Below are positions 45,301 through 56,395 of a stretch of DNA of 64,000 nucleotides, in pieces. Position 1 is the first letter of the stretch, and each line of letters opens with the position of its first letter. The notes below the pieces were generated by a model. It ran no database searches. It had not been told where the DNA came from and saw only the letters and a list, made by a program, of their open reading frames with translations. The position numbers and the translations under genes were made by a program. The DNA is from Poa pratensis (lineage: Eukaryota; Streptophyta; Magnoliopsida; Poales; Poaceae), in assembly GCA_947311845.1 (NCBI GenBank), contig CAMZMU010000040.1:57041596-57105595 (forward strand), read 5' to 3'.

Positions 45301-46838
45301 TTCGTCAGGCTGCACCCCCCCCCCCCCCCCCCCCCCGTCGCTCTCGCCTGGGCGACCCGGGGGGCGACCCCAGAAAACCTAACCCTAGCCGCCACCCCTC
45401 ACATCCGTGCCCGCGCCGCCGCCGGAGGACGCCGCCGGCTATGCCCGCGCGGTCGACGGCGGCGGCAGGGCATCTCCTCGTGGCTCCCTGGGCCCCCAGG
45501 CGGCGGGGCTCTGGGAGAACGACGGTCGATGGCGCGCTCGCGTCTTCCTCCCTGGCGGGCTCTTCTGGCGGCGGCGGCGCGTTCTGCGGCGGCGAGGCTG
45601 GGCGAGTGGAGGCGGCTCGGAGCGGTGGAGCATCGCAGGCCTCGGCTCGCTTCGGGCCCCATCTGGGCCCAAAAGGGCCGGCTGCTCCTTCTTCTTCAAC
45701 CTGTGCGGCCGGATCCGCCATTATTCAGCCGCGCGGTGGTGGGCATGGAGCTCGTCGACGTGTGCTGCTCGGCTGCAGCCCGGAACCATGGTGGTTCTTG
45801 GCTCGGGCAGTGCCCCTCCTCCTCCGTCGGCATGGTGCTCGGCGGGGTGCGGTGGCTGGTGCTGCGTCCAGCAGCCTCGGAAGATTTGGCGCCTCGGTTG
45901 GTGATTGGTCGTTTGTGGTCTCCGCAAGGTGTGGTTGGCTGCGGCGGCTGTTGGCGGGGATCGACTGCCTTCATCTGTAGGGATGTGCTCAAACTCCGGG
46001 TGAGAACCCTGCATCGATTTTGTCGTTGCCGGCGGCAGTGACGTCTTTGACGTCGTTTCCTCGCAGAAGGTGTCGCTGTGGAGCTCCAGCACCTACAGTA
46101 CTTTGGTGGTCTCCGGGTGAAAACCTTGGTTCCGTTTTGCCGGACCGGATGACGGTGTTGTGCCCTGGACAACACTTCCCCCTTGGAGGCGTCATCTTGG
46201 AGACCCATTAGTATGGCTTTGGTTGATGCGTGTGCTGATGGTGCTGAGTTTTAGTGGTGTTGGTGCGGCCATATTGGGGCCGATGGTGGTGTTTCTCTCC
46301 TCGGCGGGTCTTCACGTGGTCTCGGCCACATGGATGTGCTTGCTCAAGACCCTTCCGGTGGTTGCTGTTGCGGTGTGGTAGCTTCGTGCTTCTGGTGGAG
46401 TCTCGACTCATCTTTGCTCAACGTCGAAGCAATGTATGTCTCCCCCACCTGCTATTCGTCTTGACCTCCGTGGCGGAGCTCCCCATCTAGGGTAGTGCTA
46501 GGTGCTAGGCTTGACACTCCGACTCCGATGATGATGGTGGTGCTCCTGAGTTGTGCTGTGGGGCTCGAGTCGAATGCTGGTGCGGTGCGTGAGGCTGATT
46601 GCCGAGTCTTGGCATTGTGATCTCTCGACTGAACCCCTCACCTCTTGTGTCTCTTGGTGGCTCTTGCTTTCCCTCTTCTAGTTGTATTTGTTTCATGTAT
46701 TTCATTGTTTTCTCTTCCCTTGTATCCCCCTGTAATTGCTATTCTGTTGTAAGAACATGGCCCGCCTGGCTACTTTTCGATGAATGCAACAAACAGTGGG
46801 GAATTTTATTCCCCCCTGTCAATCTCGAAAAAAAAAAA
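45301..46838 (+). mobile_element. Poly(A) retroposon with 15-bp target duplication
   Basis: Target duplication GGTTCTTCTACCTTA at 45286-45300 and 46839-46853, poly(A) 46828-46838, 1538 bp. The 5' end has a C run (45316-45336) and an AACCCTAACCCTAGCCGCCAC leader (part quoted), a GC-rich body and an ordinary 3' UTR-like tail (TTCGATGAATGCAAC). Long frames on both strands in the GC-rich part have no recognised domain, and no RT is present. It is either a non-autonomous LINE derivative or a retrocopied transcript moved by LINE machinery. Confidence 0.85.
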
Positions 46839-46917
46839 GGTTCTTCTACCTTAACGGTGTTACTGATCCCATCATATCCATTGTTGCAACCTTACACATT
46901 TAAGATTGGTAATTTTA

Positions 46918-47098
46918 GAGTAAATTCCTGTTTTTACCCTATAGTTATGCATTTGTGACACTAATTACCCCCATCTAGTGAAAATTGTCTACATTACTCA
47001 TTTTTTATATATGGTGTATTTCTGATTTTATTTCATTAAATTGGGTTAAAAAAAGTGTCACAAATGCGCAACTGTGTGGTAAAAAGTGAAATTCACTC
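46918..47098. mobile_element. MULE-type MITE, 181 bp
   Basis: 9-bp target duplication GTAATTTTA (46909-46917 and 47099-47107). Inverted repeats: left GAGTAAATTCCTGTTTTTAC then CATTTGTGACAC, right inverse GAGTGAATTTCACTTTTTAC then CATTTGTGACAC. No coding. Confidence 0.88.
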
Positions 47099-47107
47099 GT
47101 AATTTTA

Positions 47108-47430
47108 CAGTGGGCCAGCGGGGTTACACTTGCACACAAACAGCTCTCACCTCCTCAGATGCCTACAAGATCGATCAATACGAATGCTACGTACGTACTT
47201 CCTCTCTGAATATTCGGTGCTTCACTACACTGTCGAGGCGATATTTCCCAAAAATATGCACCATTCAATGGTATCAAATCAGGCCGATTTGTTCAAACAG
47301 ACACTTGTTTCCTGGTATACGAGATCCGTGAAAACTGACCCACGACAACGATCACAACGCATGGGCCATTTGGAGTAAATCACTGGTTGTAGACGGTGGT
47401 TAACTAGTGCCATTAATCGCCATTCATTCT
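47108..47430. other. Spacer
   Basis: No gene seen. Its last 22 bases (47409-47430) recur at 49827-49848. Confidence 0.4.
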
Positions 47431-47959
47431 GGGTGTGTTTGGTTGCCTGTGCCACTCCACCAAGTCTATCTCTCCTCATACAAGCTGACCTTATACAGGC
47501 TCAGCTGAGATTTTGCAGTGTGCTTGGTAGCCTGTGCGAGTTGAGACATGTTGAGCTGAGATGTTGTTTGGTAGCCTGTATCAGTCGAGATAAGTTGAGT
47601 TGAGATGTTGTTTGGTAGCCTGTTTCTGAATTTGATGTGGTAAAATTCTTTCTGAATTGGTGAGAGTGTAAAAATCTTCATTTTATGCAAGTGTATAATG
47701 ATTTCAACATAAATACGTTGTTAAACAAAATTTGGACAACATATAGATATAAAATAAATATTTAATGAAGGGACAACATATTTGTAGCACATAAATAATA
47801 TATTTCAGCACATAAACAATATATTACAGCAACCTAAATCACATAATTCAGCACACGAATTAGGTAGATATAACATAAAAGGTCCATAGTACATACATCA
47901 TCCATAATAAATCCATATTAAAAAGTTTACATTACAAGGCATTACAAAAGAGATGAAAT

Positions 47960-48672
47960 CTCAACTCCAAGTCAAACAAGATCAGGATTTTTTGCTAGAA
48001 TGCGCTTGAACGAGGCTTCACGAACTTGAGCTTCCATTTTCACGAAATTAAGTCATTGACCCTTGTGCTCTGTCAAGTAATCAAGAACAGCCAAACGTTC
48101 ACCCATATCAAAAGGAAGGTCCATTACAGCCTTATACAAATCTGGGTGTGTCTCGGTATGGCAAGTGTTATTGATAGCACCGGCCACATCACGCAATGCA
48201 TTGGACATGTTGCGACACTGAAGTTCATCTTCTTCACTCATAACCCTCTTCCTCTTGTTATTTGTGGCAGTAGGTGAAGGAGTAGTGGCAGGAGTAGAGG
48301 CAGGAGTAGGTGCACCAATACCACCAAGATCGAAGTCCAAAACAATAGGAGTAGCAGCAGCAATACCTTCGCCATTCAATGCAGTAGGTTTCCCCAAAGG
48401 CTCATTCGACCCCATTGCAAACTTTCCCGCGGCTAGCTTATTGGCAAAGCAAGCTTCCATATATTCAAAGTTAACAAGTGGTTTGTTGAGTAATTCAGCA
48501 AGCTTCCATATATGTATCTCAGATTTGCTTCCCTAGCTACATCCATATCGATCCTATGACCTATAGTTATCATTGGAGTTTTCCTAGCTCGCCTTGAGAT
48601 AAACACCATATAAGCACCCATTACGGCAGCAAGCCCAGCTGCTTTCACAATTAGTTGCCGACGTTTTTTTGC
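47960..48672 (-). pseudogene. Harbinger coding remnant: transposase N-terminus fused to Myb/SANT-type ORF end
   Basis: The minus strand from 48672 reads MAKKRRQLIVKAAGLAAVM, then ITIGHRIDMDVAREANLRYIY, typical of the start of a PIF transposase. At about 48510 it jumps into another frame reading ACFANKLAAGKFAMGSNEPL and, further on, KRKRVMSEEDELQ, VMDLPFDMGERLAVLDYLTE, the C-terminal part of the Harbinger Myb/SANT-like partner protein. A TGA follows HKGQ (48053), after which the frame continues with VKMEAQVREASFKRILAKN to 47998. The catalytic DDE region is absent. The fusion lies at a short repeat (AGCAAGCTTCCATATAT at 48447 and 48499). Confidence 0.7.
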
Positions 48673-48680
48673 CATATCAT

Positions 48681-49040
48681 CCATCTGCCCACAACAAATA
48701 TGCACAATTGGTACAGATTCATGCAATGAAAAACATACACTATCCACAAAAATAAATATGGCAGACTCATCCATCATCCAACAACAAATATTCACAATTG
48801 ACACAATTTCATGCAAGGAAAAGCACACACTGCCCACAAATAAAATCATCCATGTGCCCACAACAAATATGCACAATTGGTACAGATTCATGCAATGAAA
48901 AACATACACTATCCACAAAAATAAATATGGCAGACTCATCCATCATCCAACAACAAATATTCACAATTGACACAATTTCATGCAAGGAAAAACACACACT
49001 GCCCACAAATAAAATCATCCATGTGCCCACAACAAATATT
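48681..49040 (-). repeat. 169-bp tandem repeat
   Basis: Units begin CCAT(C/G)TGCCCACAACAAATA at 48681, 48850 and 49019 (third only started). The two full units are nearly identical, giving a minus-strand frame with 56-residue repeats (SVCFSLHE...). It lies between the transposase ATG and the GC-rich 5' region, so probably an expanded intron or leader. Confidence 0.8.
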
Positions 49041-49770
49041 CACAATTAGACAGCAAAGTAAATACAAATAAAGGCATGGAGAGAGCAGAAAACAGTGCTA
49101 CCTTCGCTGGTCAAACAGCTTTGCGTGTGGGAGAAATTGTGGGTGCTGCTCTGGAGGAGGCAGATCTTGTCGGCGGCGGCAACCCTTGCGGTGCAGAACG
49201 GGACGGAGTTGGAGACGAAGTCCGGGACGCGGTCGACGCAGGAGAGATGACGGCTGTCGGTGGAGATCACGCCGGCCCGGCGGCGAAGCTTGCGAGCTCC
49301 ATGCCGGCTGTCGTTGAAGCTCGCCGGCGTCGGCGCTAGGCGAGAAACGAATTGGACAGGCGGGAGGCGCGGAGTTTGGGGAGAGAAGGGAACTGCGGTG
49401 AGAGGCTGGGAGGATGCGGGAGAGAAGGGGAGAGCGAGCGGCGGCGGGTTGCGAGGAGCGTGGCGGCGCGGGGTCTGGGAGGATGCGGGAGAGAAAGGGG
49501 AAAGTGAGCGGGGCGGGGTGCGAGGTAATGTGCCCTAGCGGCCCGGTGCGTCGTGCGGGATTATTTTCGGGTCGCGCGGGGATAAATTTTCGGGGTGAGC
49601 TCGGCCAGGCTTGCTTGCGAAGCTTGATTTGAGCTTCGCAACCCGGCCAGGCCAAGAGGCCTTTTCTGCATCGGGTGGGCATGGCCCAGAGTGCTAACCC
49701 AGCCTACCAAACATCTGAAAACTGGGTGGGGAGAGATTTTATGGCCTCACCCAGTCTACCAAACACACCC

Positions 49771-50091
49771 TGTGTTTCAGTGACGCGCTATGTGGCTAGC
49801 TAGCTACTGTAGCCAGCCCGGCCAGCGCCATTAATCGCCATTCATTCTCTTCGATCTAGCAAACCTAGCCGGCCGGCGTACGTAGTTGGACCATGGCTGT
49901 CGATCTATTCGTGCAATGCAGGAGCCTAGGTAGCTAGCTAGCTACATGGACCATCCAATGGCCAATGGTACCATGAATCTCGATCTTCCTACTTTGCAAG
50001 TTGCAGCTTTTGCTTGGTCCGTTCTTCATCGGTGAAAATCTTTGTCCGGCTTGTCTAGTGCCGTCGACGATGCTATTCTCGCGTGTAGTTA
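49771..50091. other. Spacer with 22-bp repeat and GCTAGCTA runs
   Basis: 49827-49848 repeats 47409-47430 exactly. Several TAGCTAGCTA stretches. No coding. Confidence 0.5.
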
Positions 50092-51076
50092 GAGCATCTC
50101 TAGCAGAAACTTTAAAAGTCGTGAAACCTTAAAATAACTGCCGCATAAGGTTTCGGAACCTTAAAAACGTTAATAGTAGAACCCTTAAACCGAGCCGATC
50201 CGTAAACGATTTTGAGGTGCCCTTGAATTCGGCCCGCGGAACAGTGAATGTGCAGTTTTCGTGGCCAATGAGGTCCGCGACCTGTATCTACGCGAGACGT
50301 TGGCGGGCTGAATATTCAGGACCCGCCGGTGACCCTCCACCGTGAAACTCGCCAGAATTCAGCAAACTTCCACCGTACTCGTTGGAATCGTCGCCGGAAC
50401 TGTCAGAAATTCGAGCGACGCTGGGCAGGAGCTAGTCGCCGGCCCCGGGCGCTCCTCGAGCTGCACAGGCGAGCTGTGCGACGGCGGGGCTCCGGGCGAG
50501 CTGTGCGTGACGGCGGGACTCCGAGCGAGCTGTGCGACGGCGGGGCTCCGGGCGCTCGCCCCTACTGTCCCGCGTGGTCGAGTCAGCTCGTCCGCGTCTT
50601 TCGGCAGCCAGCGAACGCGGCCGTGCGACAGATCGATCGATTTGTCTATCAGCTAGCTAGCTCATGTATGTGGATGGATCGATTGATTGGACTATCAGCT
50701 AGCTAGCTCATGTACGTATCTCGATGGATCCATCGATTGCCGCGACGTATGGTAGCTAGCTAGCTCATGTATTACGCCGCTTCAAAATCGGCATGGTTTG
50801 CGGCGGCGTGGTCGGCGGACGCCGAGCAGTTGGAACGGTTGAGGCGGAGCAGTGGATTCGGTACCTAGTAGGCGGATTTGAGAGGGGTCAACACGGCCAC
50901 CGAGCGAGAGGAAGAAGACGACTTGGGGAAAAAAGAAAGATGCGAATATTCGGTTTTACGGTTTGAGTTTGAGGGCTCTGTTTTGCGGCGGCTGTTTTTG
51001 CTCAAAAAACATGTCCTCCGCGAACCGTAAACCTGTTTTAAGGTTCGGTAGTTTAAGGTTTCTGCTAGAGATGCTC
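50092..51076. mobile_element. Harbinger-like non-autonomous element, 985 bp
   Basis: Target duplication TTA at 50089-50091 and 51077-51079. Ends GAGCATCTCTAGCAGAAACT and the inverse of AGGTTTCTGCTAGAGATGCTC. The interior has GCGAGCTGTGCGACGGCGGG repeats (50469-50555) and three CAGCTAGCTAGCTCATGTA-like repeats (50651-50770). The GC-rich frames have no recognised domain. A similar stretch of inverted sequence (TTTTAAGGTTCGG/CCGAGCC) lies next to the ends. Confidence 0.75.
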
Positions 51077-51079
51077 TTA

Positions 51080-51571
51080 GAGGTGTAGAACTCATCTCTA
51101 TGATCCTGATGGCCTTGTGTCTCCGGGTGAAAATATAGATCCTCTCGGGTCTGGTGGCAACGGCATCGATCTTGATGTCAACAACTTCTTGGAGACGTTG
51201 TTCTAGATCCCTTGACCAACGATGACTCCCCTTGTTATGCATAGCTCGCGTGGTAATTGTACGTGTTGTTCGTAGTAGGTTTCGAAACAATTGGTCAAAC
51301 AAGTCGGCATGTTATATGCAGTCCCTTTATTATCCACATGGAGATCACCCTCAACATCTAGTCACAGCCATCTTAAATTAATATTTTGATTCAGAAAAGA
51401 AAGAGATACACACATGATGATTGATGAAGTGGACGCAGGGATATTACATATATATTTTCTTCAGTGAAGTAATGAAGGATATGACTGCTACTCCAGTATA
51501 TATTTTGTGTAGTGAATCAATCAATGCAATAGGATCAGTAGTATATATGATTTGCTGAATTATTTTTTCAA
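51080..51571. other. Spacer with retroposon-like fragment
   Basis: GTGTCTCCGGGTGAAAATATAG (51118; part shared) resembles CCGGGTGAAAACC and CCGGGTGAGAACC in the 45301 retroposon, so 51080-51300 may be a fragment of that family. The rest is AT-rich with nothing recognised. Confidence 0.4.
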
Positions 51572-51586
51572 AGGTTTGGTGAAGTT

Positions 51587-52325
51587 TTTTTTTTTTTTGC
51601 AATTTTCCACGTATATTCACCAGAGAACCACATACACAGTACATAGAACAAAAGAAGAACAATACGAGGAGGAGGAGCCAGAACAAGCATCGAGATCATC
51701 CACTACACCGGCGACGGAGACGAAGAACAGCAGCCGCCAACTTACCACTGCCTGGGAGCATTTAATCCCTTGAAAGACGCCGCCAAGCTTTGCCGCCGCG
51801 CCGCGGCGGACCTTTCGTCGATGAACGACCACGGCAGACGCCCCCCTGGCCCCGCAACGCCGCTTTGCCTCAGCCGCCTTCAGATCCGCCGCCGGAAGAA
51901 GCAGAAGAGCTCGACCCGCCCTGGGATCCCGCCGACACGACTCCAGCGCCGCCGCACCGCAGCAGCTGGAGAAGAAGACCGCACACGGCAGATCCAAGGA
52001 TCCGCGAGCACGGAGAGGTCGACGACCGCGCGACGAAGCACCACCGGAGCTCCACCGCCGAAGAGGAAGGTCGCCAACGCCAAAACCCCACCGACCGCAC
52101 CACCGCCTCCACAGCGCCGCCGGCGGGAACCCACTCACCCCTACTCTATGTACACGAAGGGATCCGGGGATCCCCCACCCACCCGCCGCCGGAGCGGACG
52201 GGGGAGAGAGATCCCACGGATCCACGACGGCGAGAGCGCGGCGAGCAGACGATTCCAGAAAATCGCCCTTCTCCACTGTAGCGAGGAAGGGAGGGGATGT
52301 TGTTGTTGCTGCTTCCAAATATCGT
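51587..52325 (-). mobile_element. Poly(A) retroposon, minus strand, 15-bp target duplication
   Basis: Target duplication AGGTTTGGTGAAGTT at 51572-51586 and 52326-52340. The poly(T) run at 51587-51599 is the poly(A) tail of the minus strand. 739 bp: GC-rich 5' part (51780-52280) and an ordinary 3' UTR-like end. No RT. The minus-strand frame of 261 codons has no recognised domain. Either a retrocopied transcript or a non-autonomous LINE derivative. Confidence 0.83.
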
Positions 52326-52340
52326 AGGTTTGGTGAAGTT

Positions 52341-53029
52341 GGTTGGGCCTGAAAGCAGCGCCGGGCCTGTGGGGACGCACGTGGCCACCGGGCACACGAC
52401 ACGGCCTGACAGGCTAGCTAGGCAGCACAGCTCCTATAGCTGGGTGTTCTGTTCGCGAAGCCACCACCGTATATCCCCAAACTACCCCTCTGCCCGCTGG
52501 CGCAGGCACCACACGCGAGCCCGAGCCGATTCTGTCACCATCCGCGAGCAAGCGTGCGGCTGCGTGGTTGCTCAGTCTTCCATGCATGGCAACCAGCCGC
52601 AGCAGCGTCAATTAGGCTAAACGTGTGGCGGATTATTCTTTAGCCGCGTGGCGGGTTATTTTTCAGCCGGAGACGATTTTTTCGTCGATAGCGAGTATTT
52701 CGTCAATTTTAAAACTACACCGTCGGTACTCATGGGATAGGGTGTGTGCGCGTTCATATGCGTGAGTGTATGCGCACGTATGTGAACGTCTGCATCTATA
52801 CCGTGTTTCGGGAAAAAAAATCTCCATCGACGCTCCCAACAAAGACGTCCAACAAGTATGCGGGGCAGGCGTTATTGGCAGTGTCAGCACACGTCGTCGT
52901 GTCACTCAACGGCAGTCTTAATAGGTTTTGTCCAAAAACAATAAATTAGAAATAGTAAGAGAAAATGAGAAATTTTACTGAAATGTGAGGGATTTATAAA
53001 GTTGGAACAAAATTTAAACTAAACAAATA
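52341..53029. other. Spacer with a LINE-like tail
   Basis: 52731-52818 (GGTACTCATGGGATAGGGTG, GCGTGAGTGTATGCGC, ACCGTGTTTCGGG then A8) is a diverged relative of 30080-30180. The rest is GC-rich intergenic sequence without a gene I can support. Confidence 0.5.
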
Positions 53030-53152
53030 CTCTTCCGTTCACAAAAGGATATCTCAACCTAGCCCAAATTTGTATGTATCTAGACATTATTTAGTGTGTA
53101 GATACATATAAATTTGGTATAGGTTGAGACATCCTTTTGTGGAGGGAGGGAG
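53030..53152. mobile_element. Stowaway MITE, 123 bp
   Basis: TA target duplication (53028-53029, 53153-53154). Ends CTCTTCCGTTCACAAAAGGA and the inverse of TCCTTTTGTGGAGGGAGGGAG, with central TAGATACAT...TGTATCTAGA palindromy. Typical of Tc1/Mariner Stowaway elements in grasses. Confidence 0.92.
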
Positions 53153-53154
53153 TA

Positions 53155-54214
53155 GTATTTGTCGTGGGTATTTGTCGTAGTAAGCATCGTATAACGTGTT
53201 CTCGTCCTCCTCCTTGACCTCGGCCTCTCCGCCGTCGCCACCGTTGTGGCACGAGGAGACCGGCTCGCGCGACCACCGTCGCCTCGGGTGTGCTGACGCA
53301 GCTCTTGTAGACGATGTCGTCGCTTTCGATGCCACTTATGCCACCTCCTGCTGCGTCGAGAGAGGAGGTGGTGAATGGTGATGGGCGTTGGCCTAAACAG
53401 AGGTGAGGGAGGGGCGATGCGAGCTTCGGTTTATCAAGCGACGGGCGAAGCCGATGCGTGCCGGAACCACCTTAACATCGGGCGTTTCCAATGCGCCATT
53501 ATGCCGGCGACGCGCGTCGAAAAGGCGAAGTGTAAACGCGTTTGCGCCCGCTCAGGGAGTCGGCGCGCGTCATAATTGAGGTTGAGCGATGGCCACCACC
53601 CGCATTGAACATTTGACCCGTTGTGAGTCAATGATAGGATGTGCCCGTCGGTCAAGATCCGACGTGAGGACGGTTGCCACGGTTGCCGACACTCCCACTT
53701 CCCTCTATGGTTCAGGACTGTTGTGGGGTTGCCGAACATGGTATTGGACCCGTTCGGCAACTTTGCCGGGGTCGCAAGTGGGTGGCGTTTTTGTACTGAT
53801 GTGTGACCGGAAAATTAATTTGGTCGTACGGTCGCTATCAATTCTAGCCAGCCAAAACTTTTTTCCAGGGAGGAGGACGAAAAGAAGACCCGTGTACTAG
53901 CAACACACACGTGAGGGAGACGTATCTATACGCAGGCGTATATACATTGGTGATTGGTACATGCATGGGATGTTGTTGGTGACTTGGTGGTGGTGGTGTG
54001 TGGAGCCACGTTTGGGCATGTGTTTTTAGACGAGGCGGTGGTTGGACGGACAATGGACAACCAGCCGCTATCTGATGGGTGATGGGTGGCTATCGATCGT
54101 GAAGAGGTTGGAGAGGACCTGGAACAAGTGTTCCCCATGAGGTGCCGCATATTGAGCACACTATCATTGGTAAACAGCATGCAGGCACATGGATATGGAT
54201 AAGAATTGAGGGAT
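53155..54214. other. Unclassified region with GC-rich frames
   Basis: The minus-strand frame at 53335-53150 reads EEDENTLYDAYYDKYPRQ, coding-like but unidentified. 53430-53760 on the minus strand is open with natural composition in broken frames. Possibly decayed transposon-borne coding sequence. No promoter or splice evidence. Confidence 0.3.
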
Positions 54215-54215
54215 T

Positions 54216-54450
54216 ATGAACAAACTAAAACATGTGTTAGTTCCTCCTACATATCTACTGGTATCTAGTAACATAATTTCTCCATGAAGCATACGAGCAT
54301 GCCGGCCAGGACTCGATCATTGCCAGGCAGCACCGATAAGGAGATGAATTATGAACAAACTAAAACACGCGTTAATTAGTTCCTCTTGCATATCTATCTA
54401 GTAACATAATTTCTCCATGCGGCATACGAACGTTGCCAGGCAGCACCCGT
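54216..54450. repeat. 135-bp tandem duplication
   Basis: Units at 54216 and 54351 share ATGAACAAACTAAAACA, AGTAACATAATTTCTCCATG, GCATACGA and TTGCCAGGCAGCACC. Moderately diverged. Noncoding. Confidence 0.75.
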
Positions 54451-55157
54451 AGCACGAGGATATGTTTTCTCGGCTTAGCTAATAATTCTTCTTGTTGTTG
54501 TTGGAATCCTTTAAATACATGCAGGTGTTCGGTTTCTTTTCTTTTAAGTTTATATCATTCTACTATTGTTCACTGTTGATCCGGTCACTTTTGTGAATTC
54601 TAGGCTATTTTGTTTTTTTCCGAAATGGGGCACCCCAGACTCTACATCAAAATGATGCATACGGCCGTCTAGGCTACTTTTGTGATATTTAGTACTATTA
54701 TTTAGTTATTTTTTTGTTTTGTATGCATTTTTCTTTATCTATTAAGTCCGTATTCGTTACAGTTGTTCTAGAGACAGTTAGAAAATGGCTTATTATTCAT
54801 ACACTTGCACTTTAGTGGTGGGGCACAAAGAGTGATTACAACTTTCGCCCTAAACACTAACTTTTTGCATAAAAAAAATGCTCGTACAACTGTTGTAAGG
54901 TTAATTGAGGGGGTAAAATCAAGTTAAAACACACTCATCGAGAATCAATGTAACGGACTAAGCTAGAGAGATTTTTGGTTCCATATAAGTCGATAACTAT
55001 CCTTTCCCGTATCTTGCTTTCTATTAAATCAGAGAGGAGCTATTAGACTCCAATATAGTATAACTAAAATAAGAAAAAAACACAAAGATATTACAAGCTT
55101 GTATAGGATCCACCAGATGTCATTTCTCCACCCGCCCATGAAAGTTCTACGAATATG
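54451..55157. other. AT-rich spacer with a reversed LINE-like tail
   Basis: 54611-54672 (TTTTTTTCCGAAATGGGGCA, ATCAAAATGATGCATACGGC) resembles the reversed poly(A) end of a common grass repeat. Otherwise nothing seen. Confidence 0.35.
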
Positions 55158-56343
55158 TGAAAGGACATCTTTTATATCCCTTATGTGTTTTGTGTGTTAG
55201 GCAACAACACTAGGAATACTCTTATGTGTTGTCAAATGATGCATGAGTTATTAGATAAATTTACATAAAGCATCATGTGTTGAAAAAGATTTAAGCGCGA
55301 AGTTCCAGTTTTTACCTGCCTGTTTTGATGTGGCCGGTAGTACCGGACGTGGTCCGGTAGTACCGCCAATGACCCAAGACGGAAGTACCGCACCCTACGT
55401 TAACCCGGAGGCTTCTGTTGTCCCTCCGTTTTTGTCTCAGCAGTACCGGACTGGCCCGGTACTACCGACTGCCCAGAAGTACCGCGTCACCTGGGTCGGT
55501 ACTACCGCGTGTATATTTTCTGGACAGCAGGATCTCGAAGATGCTTTTACTGCCTGGTGTTTTTGGCTGGCCAGTACTACCGGATGGAGCTCAGTACTAC
55601 CGGCGGCATGACTTTTCTCCCAACAGACAGAATTATTGGAGGGGGTATTTAACGGGTCTTCTTCCCCAATGAAGACCAAGCTTTGCACACTCTCTCTCCC
55701 CTCCATTGACAAAAAGCTTCAAGCTCATAGATCTCTCAATCCCTCTAACCAAACTTGCTCATACTTGGAGGATTGAAGGAGAAGGCCCGGATCTACAACT
55801 TCACCGAAGCGTTCTTCATTTCCCCCTCATTCACTTGAGGGATTTGAGCCAACCTAGGCATCTTGTTATACTTACTTGCTTGCTACTTTTGTGTAGCAGA
55901 TTGTGGTGCTTGGAGCTCCCAATCCTTTTGTGGGTTGTGCCTCAAGTGTGTTGTAAGGGCTCTGGATTCCGCCTTGAAGGATTTCGATAGTGGAAGGTGA
56001 ACCGAGCTTTTGGGCGAGGTTCATCGGAGAATAGGGTGAGGCCATTTGTGGTGTCTTGAGTTTGAAACTCACACCCCTCCAACGAGACGTACTCTCCTAA
56101 AAAGGAGGAACTCGAGAATACATCCTTGTCTCCGCGTGCTTCCCGTTCGGTTACTCCTTACCCTTTAGTTATTACTTGTATCTTATTGTGTTTAGGGTTA
56201 ACTTGTCATATAGGTAAATTCACCATAGTTGCATATCTAGAGAATTTACCTTTGTGTCAAGCCTTAATCGAAAAAGAATTAAAATTTGGAGTTGCACCTA
56301 TTCACCCCCCCCCCCCCCTCTAGGTGGCCATACGATCCTTTCA
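55158..56343 (+). repeat. 5' LTR of the outer Copia element
   Basis: Starts TGAAAGGA and ends TCCTTTCA, a perfect 8-bp inverted LTR terminus, 1186 bp. Contains many GGTACTACCG/GTACCG motifs (55333-55610), a TATTTAACGGG promoter-like stretch at 55647 and a C run at 56306-56319. Confidence 0.8.
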
Positions 56344-56345
56344 AT

Positions 56346-56358
56346 TGGTATCAGAGCC
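56346..56358 (+). promoter_or_regulatory. Primer-binding site (tRNA-iMet)
   Basis: TGGTATCAGAGCC two bases after the LTR, complementary to the 3' end of initiator methionine tRNA, the usual Copia primer. Confidence 0.9.
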
Positions 56359-56395
56359 TTGGCTCTTTATTTGGGCTTAACCGCCTAAGAGAAGT

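Larger units (their letters stand above)
47431..49770 (-). mobile_element. PIF/Harbinger element, internally deleted
   Basis: Ends GGGTGTGTTTGGTTGCCTG and (inverse) GGGTGTGTTTGGTAGACTG. A 3-bp CTG duplication is possible if the ends are set one base inward. The interior holds minus-strand coding remnants of both Harbinger genes (see 48053-48672). Near the left end GTTTGGTAGCCTGT repeats three times (47523, 47568, 47609). The right third (49100-49680) is GC-rich and looks like the 5' region of the minus-strand gene. Confidence 0.75.

Noticed and set aside
45208..46092. ORFs of 277 and 248 codons
   Set aside because: Lie in the GC-rich body of a retroposon, overlap in several frames and one starts outside the element; no recognisable domain.
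48681..49040. CRISPR-like repeat array
   Set aside because: Plant transposon context, 169-bp units without spacer structure.
51617..52402. 261-codon minus-strand ORF
   Set aside because: Extends across the retroposon border and target duplication, so it cannot be an original gene.
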